Below are positions 25,598-32,564 of a DNA stretch of 42,115 bases, piece after piece. The stretch is from Blastopirellula sp. (GTDB lineage Bacteria > Planctomycetota > Planctomycetia > Pirellulales > Pirellulaceae). The notes below the pieces were generated by a model. The model did no database searches. It had not been told where the DNA came from and saw nothing but the letters and a program-made list of their open reading frames with translations. The position numbers and the translations under genes are program-made. Each line of letters opens with the position of its first letter. The stretch's first letter is position 1. The stretch is from contig NVWB01000018.1 in NCBI GenBank assembly GCA_002733575.1, forward strand, positions 1 through 42,115, given 5' to 3'.

Positions 25598-25670
25598 GTT
25601 GTTTGAGATATCCTATCGAAGGCTGAACCACGAATTACGTGTTTATCCGCCACTTCGGCTTAGCGTTTTG

Positions 25671-26156
25671 TTATATCGTGAATCCTCGCGACATTGCATT
25701 GAGTAAAACACCTATTTGTGGTCCAGGTTTTATTCGGTTGCTGGGTGAAAGTCCCGCCAAATTAAACTCACCAAAGTTCACCCATTTATCTTTGCCGTTT
25801 ATCACAGTAACGACACAAGGGTTGCCGTCACACACATAACATCTAGCGTCAAGGTCCGTATCAACATCAATTTGAGAAAGTATCTCAGAAAGCTTCGACG
25901 ATTGTTCATCGGTCAAGATTGTCGTTTGAGGTGAATTGCCCGCATCTAACTCAAAGTCCATTGTAGTTTGCTCTGCGACTACAACCCGCGTTTGCGAATG
26001 GTCCATGCGGCCTCTTGAATCAAGGACAACTATCCAATCAGGAGGCGATTCTCCGTCAATCATTACAGCTGCATTTTTCATGCAGACACGGATTGAATCT
26101 TTATTGATAAACGGGATACGTGCCGTAATCCAAGGATGATCCAGAGGTGAATTCAT
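25671..26156 (-). CDS. Cassette-like gene, unknown function
   Basis: 161 residues (MNSPLDHPWITARIPFINKD), soluble, mixed alpha/beta, with no recognised domain. CYVCDGNPCVV has three Cys that might bind metal. ATG 26156 is preceded by GAGAAC. It lies directly downstream of repeat copy B in transcription order. Its stop overlaps a TATAACAAAACGC sequence that resembles the opening of an attC site. Confidence 0.55.
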   Translation of the reverse strand: MNSPLDHPWITARIPFINKDSIRVCMKNAAVMIDGESPPDWIVVLDSRGRMDHSQTRVVVAEQTTMDFELDAGNSPQTTILTDEQSSKLSEILSQIDVDTDLDARCYVCDGNPCVVTVINGKDKWVNFGEFNLAGLSPSNRIKPGPQIGVLLNAMSRGFTI

Positions 26157-26184
26157 TTTGTTCTCACTATAGGGCCGCGAACGA

Positions 26185-26378
26185 CATTACACATATCAAA
26201 CCGCAAAAATAATAACCCAATGCCGCACTTTTACGGTCTAGTGCGGATCAGTGAAGCTTAAATGTATCACAGCATTCGGGGAAATACAACAAAGAAGGAA
26301 TAGGGCGGTGAGCAATACGGTGACGACTGCGATTGCCCTATGAACTACTTGAATTTTAGGGACATATACATGTTATGC
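26185..26378 (-). repeat. attC-like intergenic repeat, copy B (long form)
   Basis: In the minus direction it opens GGCATAACATG and runs through a 110-bp segment shared with copy D. It then has GTGATACATTTAAGC and the hairpin CCGCACT-A-GACCGTAA-A-AGTGCGG, and ends GATATGTGTAATGTC. Outer ends GGCATAAC and GACATTAC (read from the two strands) are imperfect inverted repeats. It separates the SUKH-like gene from the 25671-26156 gene. Confidence 0.6.
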
Positions 26379-26401
26379 CACATGCGAAGAGTATGGGCGA
26401 T

Positions 26402-26941
26402 TCAGTTCAAGAATTCTCTTAGAAGGTAGTCTTGCAAACATAAACCATAAGTAATGACATCGGCTCCAACAACGGAAAGAACTCTCGATTTCGTCCGATC
26501 AGGGGCACAGACCAAGTATCGGTGACCGTAGATGGGAAAGAGCGTTGCCTCAGTTGGAAGATTGAATTCCTCGTATTCGAGTAACACCTCTGCGATTTCT
26601 TCCCGGTCCTCCTGTACTACCTTGATTTGCTCCCTAACGATCTCCAGATCTCGCGGATATGTGTAAAGGCGATACGTGGTTCGATGTGGTTCCCCACAAG
26701 AGCCATACACGTTTAGGTTGGGGCGATCTGTTCCGTTGATGTGTTGAAGCATCAGGCGAAAATCGTTTGGCAACGTTGTTCCAAGCAGTTCTTCGTACTG
26801 ATCTATATCTCTCACTGACAAGCCGGAGTTCCATTTCGTACCTGGCTGAAACTGAAACCCATAGATGTTGGGGGCAATCTTCGTCCGGGCCCATCTGGAC
26901 TCAGTGTCTTCCTTGAACTTAGACAGGAACGCAGCGTCCAT
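26402..26941 (-). CDS. SMI1/KNR4 (SUKH)-like protein, probable immunity protein
   Basis: 179 residues. The SUKH core is recognisable: LSVRDIDQYEELLGTTLPNDFRLMLQHINGTD (the I..fE..lg..LP.df...l...NG pattern). It continues with a beta-rich part and ends ADVITYGLCLQDYLLREFL, matching the family's C-terminal W/Y..sf..fL. SUKH proteins commonly neutralise contact-dependent or polymorphic toxins, and they are frequent passengers of integron cassettes. No toxin lies beside it. It has repeat copy C upstream and copy B downstream. No strong ribosome binding site precedes ATG 26941. Confidence 0.75.
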   Translation of the reverse strand: MDAAFLSKFKEDTESRWARTKIAPNIYGFQFQPGTKWNSGLSVRDIDQYEELLGTTLPNDFRLMLQHINGTDRPNLNVYGSCGEPHRTTYRLYTYPRDLEIVREQIKVVQEDREEIAEVLLEYEEFNLPTEATLFPIYGHRYLVCAPDRTKSRVLSVVGADVITYGLCLQDYLLREFLN

Positions 26942-26975
26942 TACATGCCCTCAAGTGACCAGCGGCCATCCAGTG

Positions 26976-27087
26976 GCCTAACTGCTAACAAACCGCAAAA
27001 ACACAACAACCAATTACCGCACTATTACGGTCTAGTACGGATCAGTGAAGCATAAATGTATCACAGGGTTTTGGCGATTTCAACAAA
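26976..27087 (-). repeat. attC-like intergenic repeat, copy C
   Basis: In the minus direction it begins TTTTTGTTG right after the TAG of the upstream gene. It contains GTGATACATTTATGC and the perfect hairpin CCGTACTA-GACCGTAA-TAGTGCGG (one G-U), then TTTTTGCGGTTT, and ends GTTAGGC (26976-26982), an exact fit to the integron core consensus GTTRRRY. It is the best-preserved copy. Confidence 0.65.
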
Positions 27088-27089
27088 AA

Positions 27090-27605
27090 CTAGAAACCGC
27101 TTCCTTGCTCCAAGGGGTATAGGTTTGGACCGATTCGTGCATCGACACTAATAAGGCAGCGTCTTTCTTCATTAGTTAAATTCTTGAAGAAAACCTGCCC
27201 CTCGCAAGGTACGGCATGAATCTTGATCCTCTCGCCAGACCAAAACACGAGTTCATCAGCAGAACCCTCGTTTCCACACGACCATGCATTGAAGTCGTCT
27301 TGGAGAATGAGATATGCAATCCAATTGTCGAATCGGAACAATGAAATTTGTTGCTGATATGTATCTGGTTCACGTACGTTCCCAGGAATCAAAGCAGGTG
27401 TGTAATAGGCCTGCGTGATAAATTCTGGTACATGCTCGGAGAAGACAGCTAGTTGCTCAACATCCTCCGAGGTAGATACTGTATCGAATGAGATCGCGTT
27501 ACAACATTTGGCTGCAAATCTTTGAACGATATGGCACCACAGGTCGTTTGGAATAAAGTCCCACGATGATCCGCGTAAATTCATCATCAAGACTTCAGTG
27601 GGCAT
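27090..27605 (-). CDS. Cassette-like gene, unknown function
   Basis: 171 residues (MPTEVLMMNLRGSSWDFIPNDLWCHIVQRF), soluble, rich in aromatic residues (ISLFRFDNWIAYLILQDDFN). No recognised family. Size and context resemble immunity-type cassette proteins. The gene stops 2 bp before repeat copy C and starts about 15 bp past repeat copy D, a very tight packing typical of gene cassettes. Confidence 0.55.
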   Translation of the reverse strand: MPTEVLMMNLRGSSWDFIPNDLWCHIVQRFAAKCCNAISFDTVSTSEDVEQLAVFSEHVPEFITQAYYTPALIPGNVREPDTYQQQISLFRFDNWIAYLILQDDFNAWSCGNEGSADELVFWSGERIKIHAVPCEGQVFFKNLTNEERRCLISVDARIGPNLYPLEQGSGF

Positions 27606-27620
27606 AGTTGTGTGGCTCTG

Positions 27621-27770
27621 GTTAACGGTCTAGTACGGCTCAGCGAAGCTTAAATGTATCACAGCGTTTGGGGAGATACAACAAAGAACGAATAGGGCGG
27701 TGAGCAATATGCTAACGACTGTGATTGCCGTATGTGTTACTTGACCTTTAGGGACGTTTGCATGTTGTGT
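27621..27770 (-). repeat. attC-like intergenic repeat, copy D (truncated 3' end)
   Basis: In the minus direction it opens ACACAACATGC, shares about 110 bp with copy B, then GTGATACATTTAAGC and CCGTACTAGACCGT. It breaks off into TAACC instead of completing the hairpin. The second hairpin arm and the GTTATGY-type end are lost, so this copy may be non-functional. Confidence 0.55.
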
Positions 27771-27791
27771 TGCGTTTATCAGGATAGTCAG

Positions 27792-28265
27792 CTATTGGTT
27801 TGTGCGACGCCCCCACAACTCATTGAATTCGAGGTCATTTATAAAGTCGAAGCCAACCAACGCAGCGTTCAGTGGTTCAGTTGATAGACCACCAAATTCA
27901 TCATGTGATTTACGGGAATGGTATCCCAGGATAGGACCATTGTCATATTGTTCAAGTTGACGAATCACGTTGCAGGTAGGATCAATTTCAAAAAACCACC
28001 AAGAAGCTCCATAGCTATCGTGTCGGTCTCCGCGAGTCTCATCCCATCTACGTTTAACATATCGTAGACTTTGTGGGTCAACTTTTAAATTGGTGAATGA
28101 ATCCAATAGTTGTTCGATTTGGTTATCCTCAAGATTCCACAAATCGGATGTGTTTTCAGCCCGCGTGATGTTGAGCATAAGCTGTCCAAGTCGCATGTCA
28201 GGAAACGCATGCCACGCAGTTTCCAACTGGAGAAGCATCCGATCTATTCTTCTTGGGTCACGCAT
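27792..28265 (-). CDS. Cassette-like gene, possible two-domain immunity-type protein
   Basis: 157 residues from ATG 28265; the longer frame to 28334 runs through repeat E and is not coding. The N-terminus, MRDPRRIDRMLLQLETAWHA then FPDMRLGQLMLNI, matches the short RI..ll..W...PD.RlgQL..N motif seen at the start of many small bacterial proteins. The C-terminal part (YVKRRWDETRG...DSYGASWWFFEIDP, GPILGYHSRKS) resembles the DUF6881-type beta domain. Function unknown; DUF6881-like proteins often accompany polymorphic toxins. Repeat E lies upstream and repeat D downstream. Confidence 0.55.
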   Translation of the reverse strand: MRDPRRIDRMLLQLETAWHAFPDMRLGQLMLNITRAENTSDLWNLEDNQIEQLLDSFTNLKVDPQSLRYVKRRWDETRGDRHDSYGASWWFFEIDPTCNVIRQLEQYDNGPILGYHSRKSHDEFGGLSTEPLNAALVGFDFINDLEFNELWGRRTNQ

Positions 28266-28287
28266 TAAGTTGTCTATCGCTTGAGTC

Positions 28288-28375
28288 AGATAACAAATAT
28301 TAAACCGAAAAAACACAATAACCAATTCCCGCACTTTTACTGTCTAGCACGGATCAGTGAATATTAATGTATCAT
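28288..28375 (-). repeat. attC-like intergenic repeat, copy E
   Basis: In the minus direction: ATGATACATTAATATT, hairpin arms CCGTGCTA and AAGTGCGG around GACAGTAA, a TTTTTTCGGTTT tract, ending GTTATCT (28288-28294). It is the most diverged copy and lies at the right edge of the cassette cluster. Confidence 0.55.
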
Positions 28376-28419
28376 ACTCTTAATGTGTTTGCCAGAAAGA
28401 TCATAGTATTCATATACTC

Positions 28420-28497
28420 ACACTCTCCCAAAAACGGCACACCCAAGCATGATCGAGAGCCAGTCTCTCTAGGTAAGAATATTATGAGTCGCTAGAT
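28420..28497 (+). pseudogene. SRAP gene C-terminal remnant
   Basis: The plus strand reads ...GTPKHDREPVSLGKNIMSR and stops at 28497. KHDREPVSLGKNI lines up with RHNREPVFLGEQI at the end of the intact SRAP gene (24066), and the DNA is also similar (gcat.atcgagagcc). The rest of the gene is gone. The cassette cluster is therefore flanked by an SRAP gene on one side and an SRAP tail on the other. Confidence 0.55.
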
Positions 28498-28514
28498 ATA
28501 TAGAAACTAATAGC

Positions 28515-28739
28515 ATGAACCGAATACAACGACAATACTTCAAGTTTGAAACGCATATCGAAGCCCATAAGGCTAACGACTATGCAACCAATGAAATCCG
28601 CTCCCACAATTGGAATATCGATACTAATATCAAGCTTAATGTCTTAGAGATTGAAGGCGATAACCTTGAGCACATGGAGATGCTAAGTAAATATCTACAG
28701 CGTTTAAAATTGAGGCTATTGGAAGTGATGATAGGATAA
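28515..28739 (+). CDS. Small hypothetical protein
   Basis: 74 residues (MNRIQRQYFKFETHIEAHKA), charged and helical, AT-rich like the SRAP remnant region just upstream. No domain recognised and no clear ribosome binding site. It may be real or a chance frame. Confidence 0.35.
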   Translation: MNRIQRQYFKFETHIEAHKANDYATNEIRSHNWNIDTNIKLNVLEIEGDNLEHMEMLSKYLQRLKLRLLEVMIG

Positions 28740-28873
28740 TAATCGAAGCCATCTCAGAAGCTTCAGACACTGTCCAAAATCCTCGACAAATGTGACAGGG
28801 GGACCATTGTCAATGAAGCTCCATTCAAGTGGAGTCCCCGAAAAGATCAACGCCTTAACTCATAGAGTTAATT

Positions 28874-29108
28874 ATGAGAATTAAAGCTCTGACTATCTTA
28901 GTAGCCCTTGCTCTATTGGTATCGTGCAGCAAAACGCTCGAACCATGAGCAGTTTGGACTAGAGCATCCCAATGAATTTATCAAATTGTCAGAGGCATTG
29001 AGAATTCTGCGGGTTTGAAGTTTGACATCGATTGATGATGATGTTCCAGAGCGGGTTTGGAAGGTAACTGCGGTAGGGCTTGGGGGGAATTGGTCAACTG
29101 GCAATTAG
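28874..29108 (+). pseudogene. Decayed small lipoprotein gene
   Basis: ATG 28874 opens a lipoprotein signal peptide, MRIKALTILVALALLVSC, with lipobox LVSC, but the frame stops after 24 codons. The other frames continue plausible protein in order: KRSNHEQFGLEHPNEF and IKLSEALRI, then NSAGLKFDI, then SIDDDVPERVWKVTAVGLGG, ending NWSTGN and a stop. This needs about three frameshifts, the first at an AAAA run near 28930. CTCATA/TATGAG can form a hairpin over the start region, and a perfect palindrome CCCTCATGAGGG follows at about 29117. Confidence 0.55.
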
Positions 29109-29240
29109 TCATACACCCTCATGAGGGGCCTCTGGCAGTTTATTCTAATAATTCTAATTATAATGGTTGCTTCCTCACTCACGTTGAACAATACTCTTAC
29201 ATTCTAGTGCATTCATAGATTTACAACCAAGAGAGACAAC

Positions 29241-29912
29241 ATGAAGCGGACAATTTTATTTGCGGTAGCGTGTGTGGCGGTGATGTTTACTGTGGAGCAA
29301 GTTCAGGCAGGTGTAGTTATTTCCCCTGTTTCAGCCAGTAGCCCGCTCCCTCTTAATACCTCTGGATTCCCTTTGATTAATCTTATTAATCAGTCAGGCT
29401 TGAGTCCCAAATTCACCTCAGGTGTAACCGACTGGGATACCTACTTCGCTGGCACAGTCCTCACATCCACTGGTCACTGGATTGCCCAGAATAAAACCGT
29501 AAACTACGTCGATTTCGATTTTGGATCAACTCGGTCACTTACGCGACTGGCAATGTGGAACTACGGCACAGGAGGTGGTACTTCTTCGGTGAAAGATTTT
29601 ACAATCTTAACTTCCAATGATTCGTCTTTTGCATCCTTTCAGAACGTAGGGTCTTTCGAACTAGATAACGGCCCCAGAACTGCTCAAGTATTTGACATCT
29701 CCGATTCATTTGGAAGATATGCAAGACTTGAAATAGATTCAAATTATGGTTTTTCACATACTGTTGGTTTTGGTGAAATCGTATTTGAAAGCACAACACT
29801 TGAACCAACCCCAGAACCAACATCCCTAGCCATCTTCGGCATTGGTGCCTTGTGCATGGGTGCCGGTGCAGCACGTAGAAGACGTAAAGAGAAACAAGCA
29901 GCAGAAGCTTAA
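29241..29912 (+). CDS. PEP-CTERM secreted protein, discoidin-like
   Basis: 223 residues with a Sec signal peptide (residues 1-23, MKRTILFAVACVAVMFTVEQ, cleavage after VQA). The body has a galactose-binding/F5-8C-like pattern (YVDFDFGSTRSLTRLAMWNY, DFTILTSNDSSF, GRYARLEIDSN). The C-terminal sorting signal is PEPTSLAIFGIGALCMG followed by RRRRKEK: PEP motif, hydrophobic helix and basic end, the exosortase-processed type common in planctomycetes. It is exported and probably surface- or matrix-attached. GAGAGA precedes the ATG, and a good terminator follows. It stands alone in the island, unrelated to mobility functions. Confidence 0.85.
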   Translation: MKRTILFAVACVAVMFTVEQVQAGVVISPVSASSPLPLNTSGFPLINLINQSGLSPKFTSGVTDWDTYFAGTVLTSTGHWIAQNKTVNYVDFDFGSTRSLTRLAMWNYGTGGGTSSVKDFTILTSNDSSFASFQNVGSFELDNGPRTAQVFDISDSFGRYARLEIDSNYGFSHTVGFGEIVFESTTLEPTPEPTSLAIFGIGALCMGAGAARRRRKEKQAAEA

Positions 29913-29937
29913 CAAACTTTGGCAAACCGGAATGAAG

Positions 29938-29968
29938 ACGGGTGGCAATTGGCTGCCCGTTTTCTATT
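29938..29968 (+). terminator. Terminator after PEP-CTERM gene
   Basis: ACGGG (29938-29942) pairs with CCCGT (29956-29960), followed by TTTCTATTTC, 26 bp past the stop codon of the PEP-CTERM gene. Confidence 0.65.
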
Positions 29969-29973
29969 TCTTG

Positions 29974-30061
29974 AGCAAGGTGGAGAATCGAACTAGAAGA
30001 TAAGTTGAATATGGGTCCGCCCCGATCTTCCTGAATACCGACTAAGCAACCAAGGGGCTCA
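29974..30061 (-). other. tRNA-like degenerate sequence
   Basis: The minus strand begins GAGCCCC, has a D-loop-like GCTTAGTCGGTA, a T-loop-like GTTCGATTCTCC, and ends CCTTGCTC. Only the outer four acceptor pairs (GAGC/GCTC) and a GAAGAT/ATCTTC stem form; no anticodon arm can be drawn. Its 3' end resembles that of tRNA-Cys (GAATCGAACT on the plus strand). It may be a decayed tRNA carried by the island or an att relic. Confidence 0.35.
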
Positions 30062-30383
30062 ATTCTAATAAACTCCAATCGATTGGCGTCAAAAGTTCCG
30101 GCTGACTTGCCAAGCACCCAAAAATAGGTGGGGCCTGACTGAGAAGAACTAGAACATTCATAGAGGGTAGAGAGAGACTTCCTTACCTGATATCCCCTGA
30201 CAATACCGATTACTACCGATTAGAAGATAAACTCGCATCACATCACCGCATGCGAAGATAAAAGCACCGATCTAGTACCTTGCGAATAAGGAAACTACTA
30301 CGAGCGTGTGTGTAAAAAGTAGAGAAACCCCAAAAATCGTCCACAGAACAAGTATTGTATCATGGTGATACAGACCCCAAACC

Positions 30384-31070
30384 CTACTCGAAATCAAGGG
30401 CATTCCTGTTCCTCTCAATGTTCCCAACCTTGTGAAGATAGATTGATGTCGTAGATATGCTCGCATGGCCCGCAGCGTCTCTTACGCAGGCAAGGGAGAC
30501 ACCTCTATCTAAACTGTGGGAGCAGAAGCTATGACGCCCTGAATGGATACTCAAGTCTGCTACCCGCTCCGATCCCAATACTTTGATAGATGCCTTCCAA
30601 CGGGCTTGAGCGTTACGGGTTATCAATGCGTTACCTAGTGAGGGCAGCCCTGTCTTTTTATGACCTTTAGGCCCATTGGCTAACGAGCATACGAATGGAT
30701 CAGAAGACGAAGCTTCCATATCCTCACGCTCAGCTTTCCATGCTCGAAGATCAGCAATCGTAGGATCACCCCAGATAGGTACTGTTCTTTTCTTCTTACC
30801 TTTTCCAAGTGACTTGGGAATGTAGATGCAGGGTTCTTCTCTATTGAGCTTGACGTTGGCTAAGGTAAGTCCGACTATCTCAGACACCCGTAAACCACAG
30901 AAAGTAGAAAGACTAAAGATGATCAAGTTCTGTCGAGTATTCTTTGATCGAGCCTTACGTCTTAAATCCCCCAGCACTGTAGTAATCTCTTTAGCCGTGA
31001 GGATGCGAGATTGATCGATTGAGTGTTCATCGTACATAGTGAGAGGCTCCAAGGTAAATGGTGAATTCAT
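30384..31070 (-). CDS. Catalytic-domain-only tyrosine recombinase
   Basis: 228 residues holding a complete catalytic domain and almost nothing else: box I TFCGLRVSEIVGL (R61), the beta-strand lysine region KSLGKGKKKRTVP, IHSGRHSF (H176, R179), GHASISTTSIYLH (H202, Y211). The N-terminal SAM-like core-binding domain of usual integrases (about 100 residues) is absent. It resembles XerC/D-type catalytic domains more than the other integrases in this window, and it lacks the extra helix typical of IntI. It may act with a partner or be a stand-alone resolvase. ATG 31037, which would drop the first 11 residues, is an alternative start. It lies 320 bp from a tRNA-like sequence. Confidence 0.8.
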   Translation of the reverse strand: MNSPFTLEPLTMYDEHSIDQSRILTAKEITTVLGDLRRKARSKNTRQNLIIFSLSTFCGLRVSEIVGLTLANVKLNREEPCIYIPKSLGKGKKKRTVPIWGDPTIADLRAWKAEREDMEASSSDPFVCSLANGPKGHKKTGLPSLGNALITRNAQARWKASIKVLGSERVADLSIHSGRHSFCSHSLDRGVSLACVRDAAGHASISTTSIYLHKVGNIERNRNALDFE

Positions 31071-31578
31071 ACAGATAACTCTGGTATTGAGATTCTACAC
31101 GAATTCGGTCAATCTCGCAGGATAAATCATGTGCATTCTACGATAAAGGTGTATGATTTCGCAAAATAGAGAGAATCTCCAAGATCGTTGAGCACTATGA
31201 AGGGCATCCAACACAAGCACAAGATCAGAGACAACTTTGATAGATGTAGCTACTCATAAGAAAGCCCCGATCATCCAGGGGCAGGGAGTAACAATAGTTA
31301 TCGATGATGAATAGAGCAGCGACTAAGGTAATGCAGATCGAATCATCATTGTATTAGAGTTAAACAGTAGGGGATGGGTGGGGTATGCCATAGGGGGGTG
31401 GTCCGGTTTGTTTGCGATTAGGCGGTAATCCCTACTGCTCATGTGAATTTATTTTGAAATTTTTAGCTTTTCAAAATCCTCCAATCACTCCAATCGATGG
31501 ACAACAGCAAAGAATGGTAGCCCCACCTACCAGCATCATCCATAACACGGGCAGGCAAGGCTAACCTCACAAGATCAA
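31071..31578. other. Non-coding gap with a G-rich tract
   Basis: No gene seen. At 31370-31398 the plus strand has four G-runs (4, 3, 4 and 6 G) with loops of 2, 1 and 9 bases, which could form a G-quadruplex. The part near 31071 should hold the recombinase promoter; the part near 31578 is downstream of the leftward six-gene operon. Confidence 0.45.
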
Positions 31579-31959
31579 TCAGCAATCGAGAAGGCCATCA
31601 AGTGGAGAGTCATCGCCTAGCATGACTTTCTTCACAGCAAGTCGAGCAGGAATCAAAAACGGCTTTCGATAATTATCATTTTCATCAGGTTGATCTGCCG
31701 CATGGTGCTGCTTGAGAAGATTCAAGTCGTCCTCAGAGATATTGCCAATGACTGTATCATGCTCAAAGGCTTCATTCAGTCCTTCACTGAAGATGCGACT
31801 CCGTACAACATGCCATTTATCCGCAGCGAATGATTCTCGCAGCTTCATCAAAGCCGATTCACTGTTATTATTGTAAATCCAATAGCTACGATCATTTGAG
31901 GTTCCGATCTCATTTAATTTGAACCAGTAGAGAATGTTGTAAGGCGAGTCTTTACGCAT
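31579..31959 (-). CDS. Operon gene 6, unknown function
   Basis: 126 residues from ATG 31959 (MRKDSPYNILYWFKLNEIGT). I prefer this start over GTG 31989 because AGAGAGA precedes it and it overlaps the end of the previous small gene, as in the rest of this operon. Soluble alpha/beta protein with aromatic-rich N-terminus; no family recognised. It is the last gene of a leftward operon that begins at 34105. Confidence 0.55.
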   Translation of the reverse strand: MRKDSPYNILYWFKLNEIGTSNDRSYWIYNNNSESALMKLRESFAADKWHVVRSRIFSEGLNEAFEHDTVIGNISEDDLNLLKQHHAADQPDENDNYRKPFLIPARLAVKKVMLGDDSPLDGLLDC

Positions 31960-32098
31960 GATCTCTCTTCTTAGGTTCAACAGGCTCACAGGCGTCTAAT
32001 CCTGCCCTCCTAAGCTCTTCAAGCTCTAACTCGTTTAGTTCTGCCTGATTCGGCTCTAAGTCATCAGAATCAGGGTCTACGGTGTTGCCTTCATTCAT
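31952..32098 (-). CDS. Operon gene 5, small acidic protein
   Basis: 48 residues (MNEGNTVDPDSDDLEPNQ..., LNELELEELRRAGLD), very acidic. Its ATG overlaps the stop of the preceding gene (CTATGAATG), and its end overlaps the next start by 8 bases. The double overlap argues for a real, translationally coupled gene. Function unknown; the acidic character would suit a DNA-mimic or adaptor, but that is only a guess. Confidence 0.55.
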   Translation of the reverse strand: MNEGNTVDPDSDDLEPNQAELNELELEELRRAGLDACEPVEPKKRDHA

Positions 32099-32442
32099 AG
32101 CATGCCAAACAAGTTATTGAAGATAGCATTCTCATCAGCTTCTGATTCTTCAGCAGCCGACTTTTGAACTTCTGTCATAGCATTGCATTGAGCAATAAGT
32201 TTGTTAGCAGATTCGAGATCATAAAATCCACGAAACTTTCCATCCTCATCACTCACACGAACCATATTTTGAGAGGCAGTACCATCATCTACATTTTTTG
32301 ATACTAGCTGCTTAGATTTTTCCACAAGCTGCTTACCATCAGGGCAGTGCATCAACTTGCCACCGATCATAATAGAACCTTTGATGCCACCTGATGGATT
32401 ACGCCTTAAGTTTTCTAAGTAGGCTGTTCTTGCAACAGTCAT
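32095..32442 (-). CDS. Operon gene 4, unknown function
   Basis: 115 residues (MTVARTAYLENLRRNPSGGI, later EDGKFRGFYDLESANKLIAQ), basic N-terminus and acidic C-terminus. A good ribosome binding site (GGAGA, 9 bases upstream) supports the start. No family recognised. It is separated from gene 3 by about 120 bp and overlaps gene 5. Confidence 0.55.
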   Translation of the reverse strand: MTVARTAYLENLRRNPSGGIKGSIMIGGKLMHCPDGKQLVEKSKQLVSKNVDDGTASQNMVRVSDEDGKFRGFYDLESANKLIAQCNAMTEVQKSAAEESEADENAIFNNLFGML

Positions 32443-32564
32443 TTTGAAATGTCTCCATTAGTAGATGTATAAAATAGGGTGGGAGTCAAATCAGGAACCT
32501 CCCACCCAAAGAGATCAACTAGCCTCTATGTCAAAAGCTAATCGATCTCAACCCCGAAGGTAAT

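Noticed and set aside
25401..25631. Alternative frame over the N-terminus of the membrane protein
   Set aside because: It contains a helix-like stretch but the 175-residue frame is continuous and needs no frameshift; kept only as a remark in that entry.
28266..28334. N-terminal extension of the 27792 gene
   Set aside because: It is a translation of repeat copy E; ATG 28265 is the first start outside the repeat.
28787..28810. Extra iteron copy (GACAAATGTGAC)
   Set aside because: Resembles the iteron core but differs at several positions and is 9 kb from the array; chance similarity cannot be excluded.
30384..31070. Integron integrase (IntI) for the cassette cluster
   Set aside because: It lacks the N-terminal domain and the extra IntI helix near the second catalytic box, so it cannot be called IntI.
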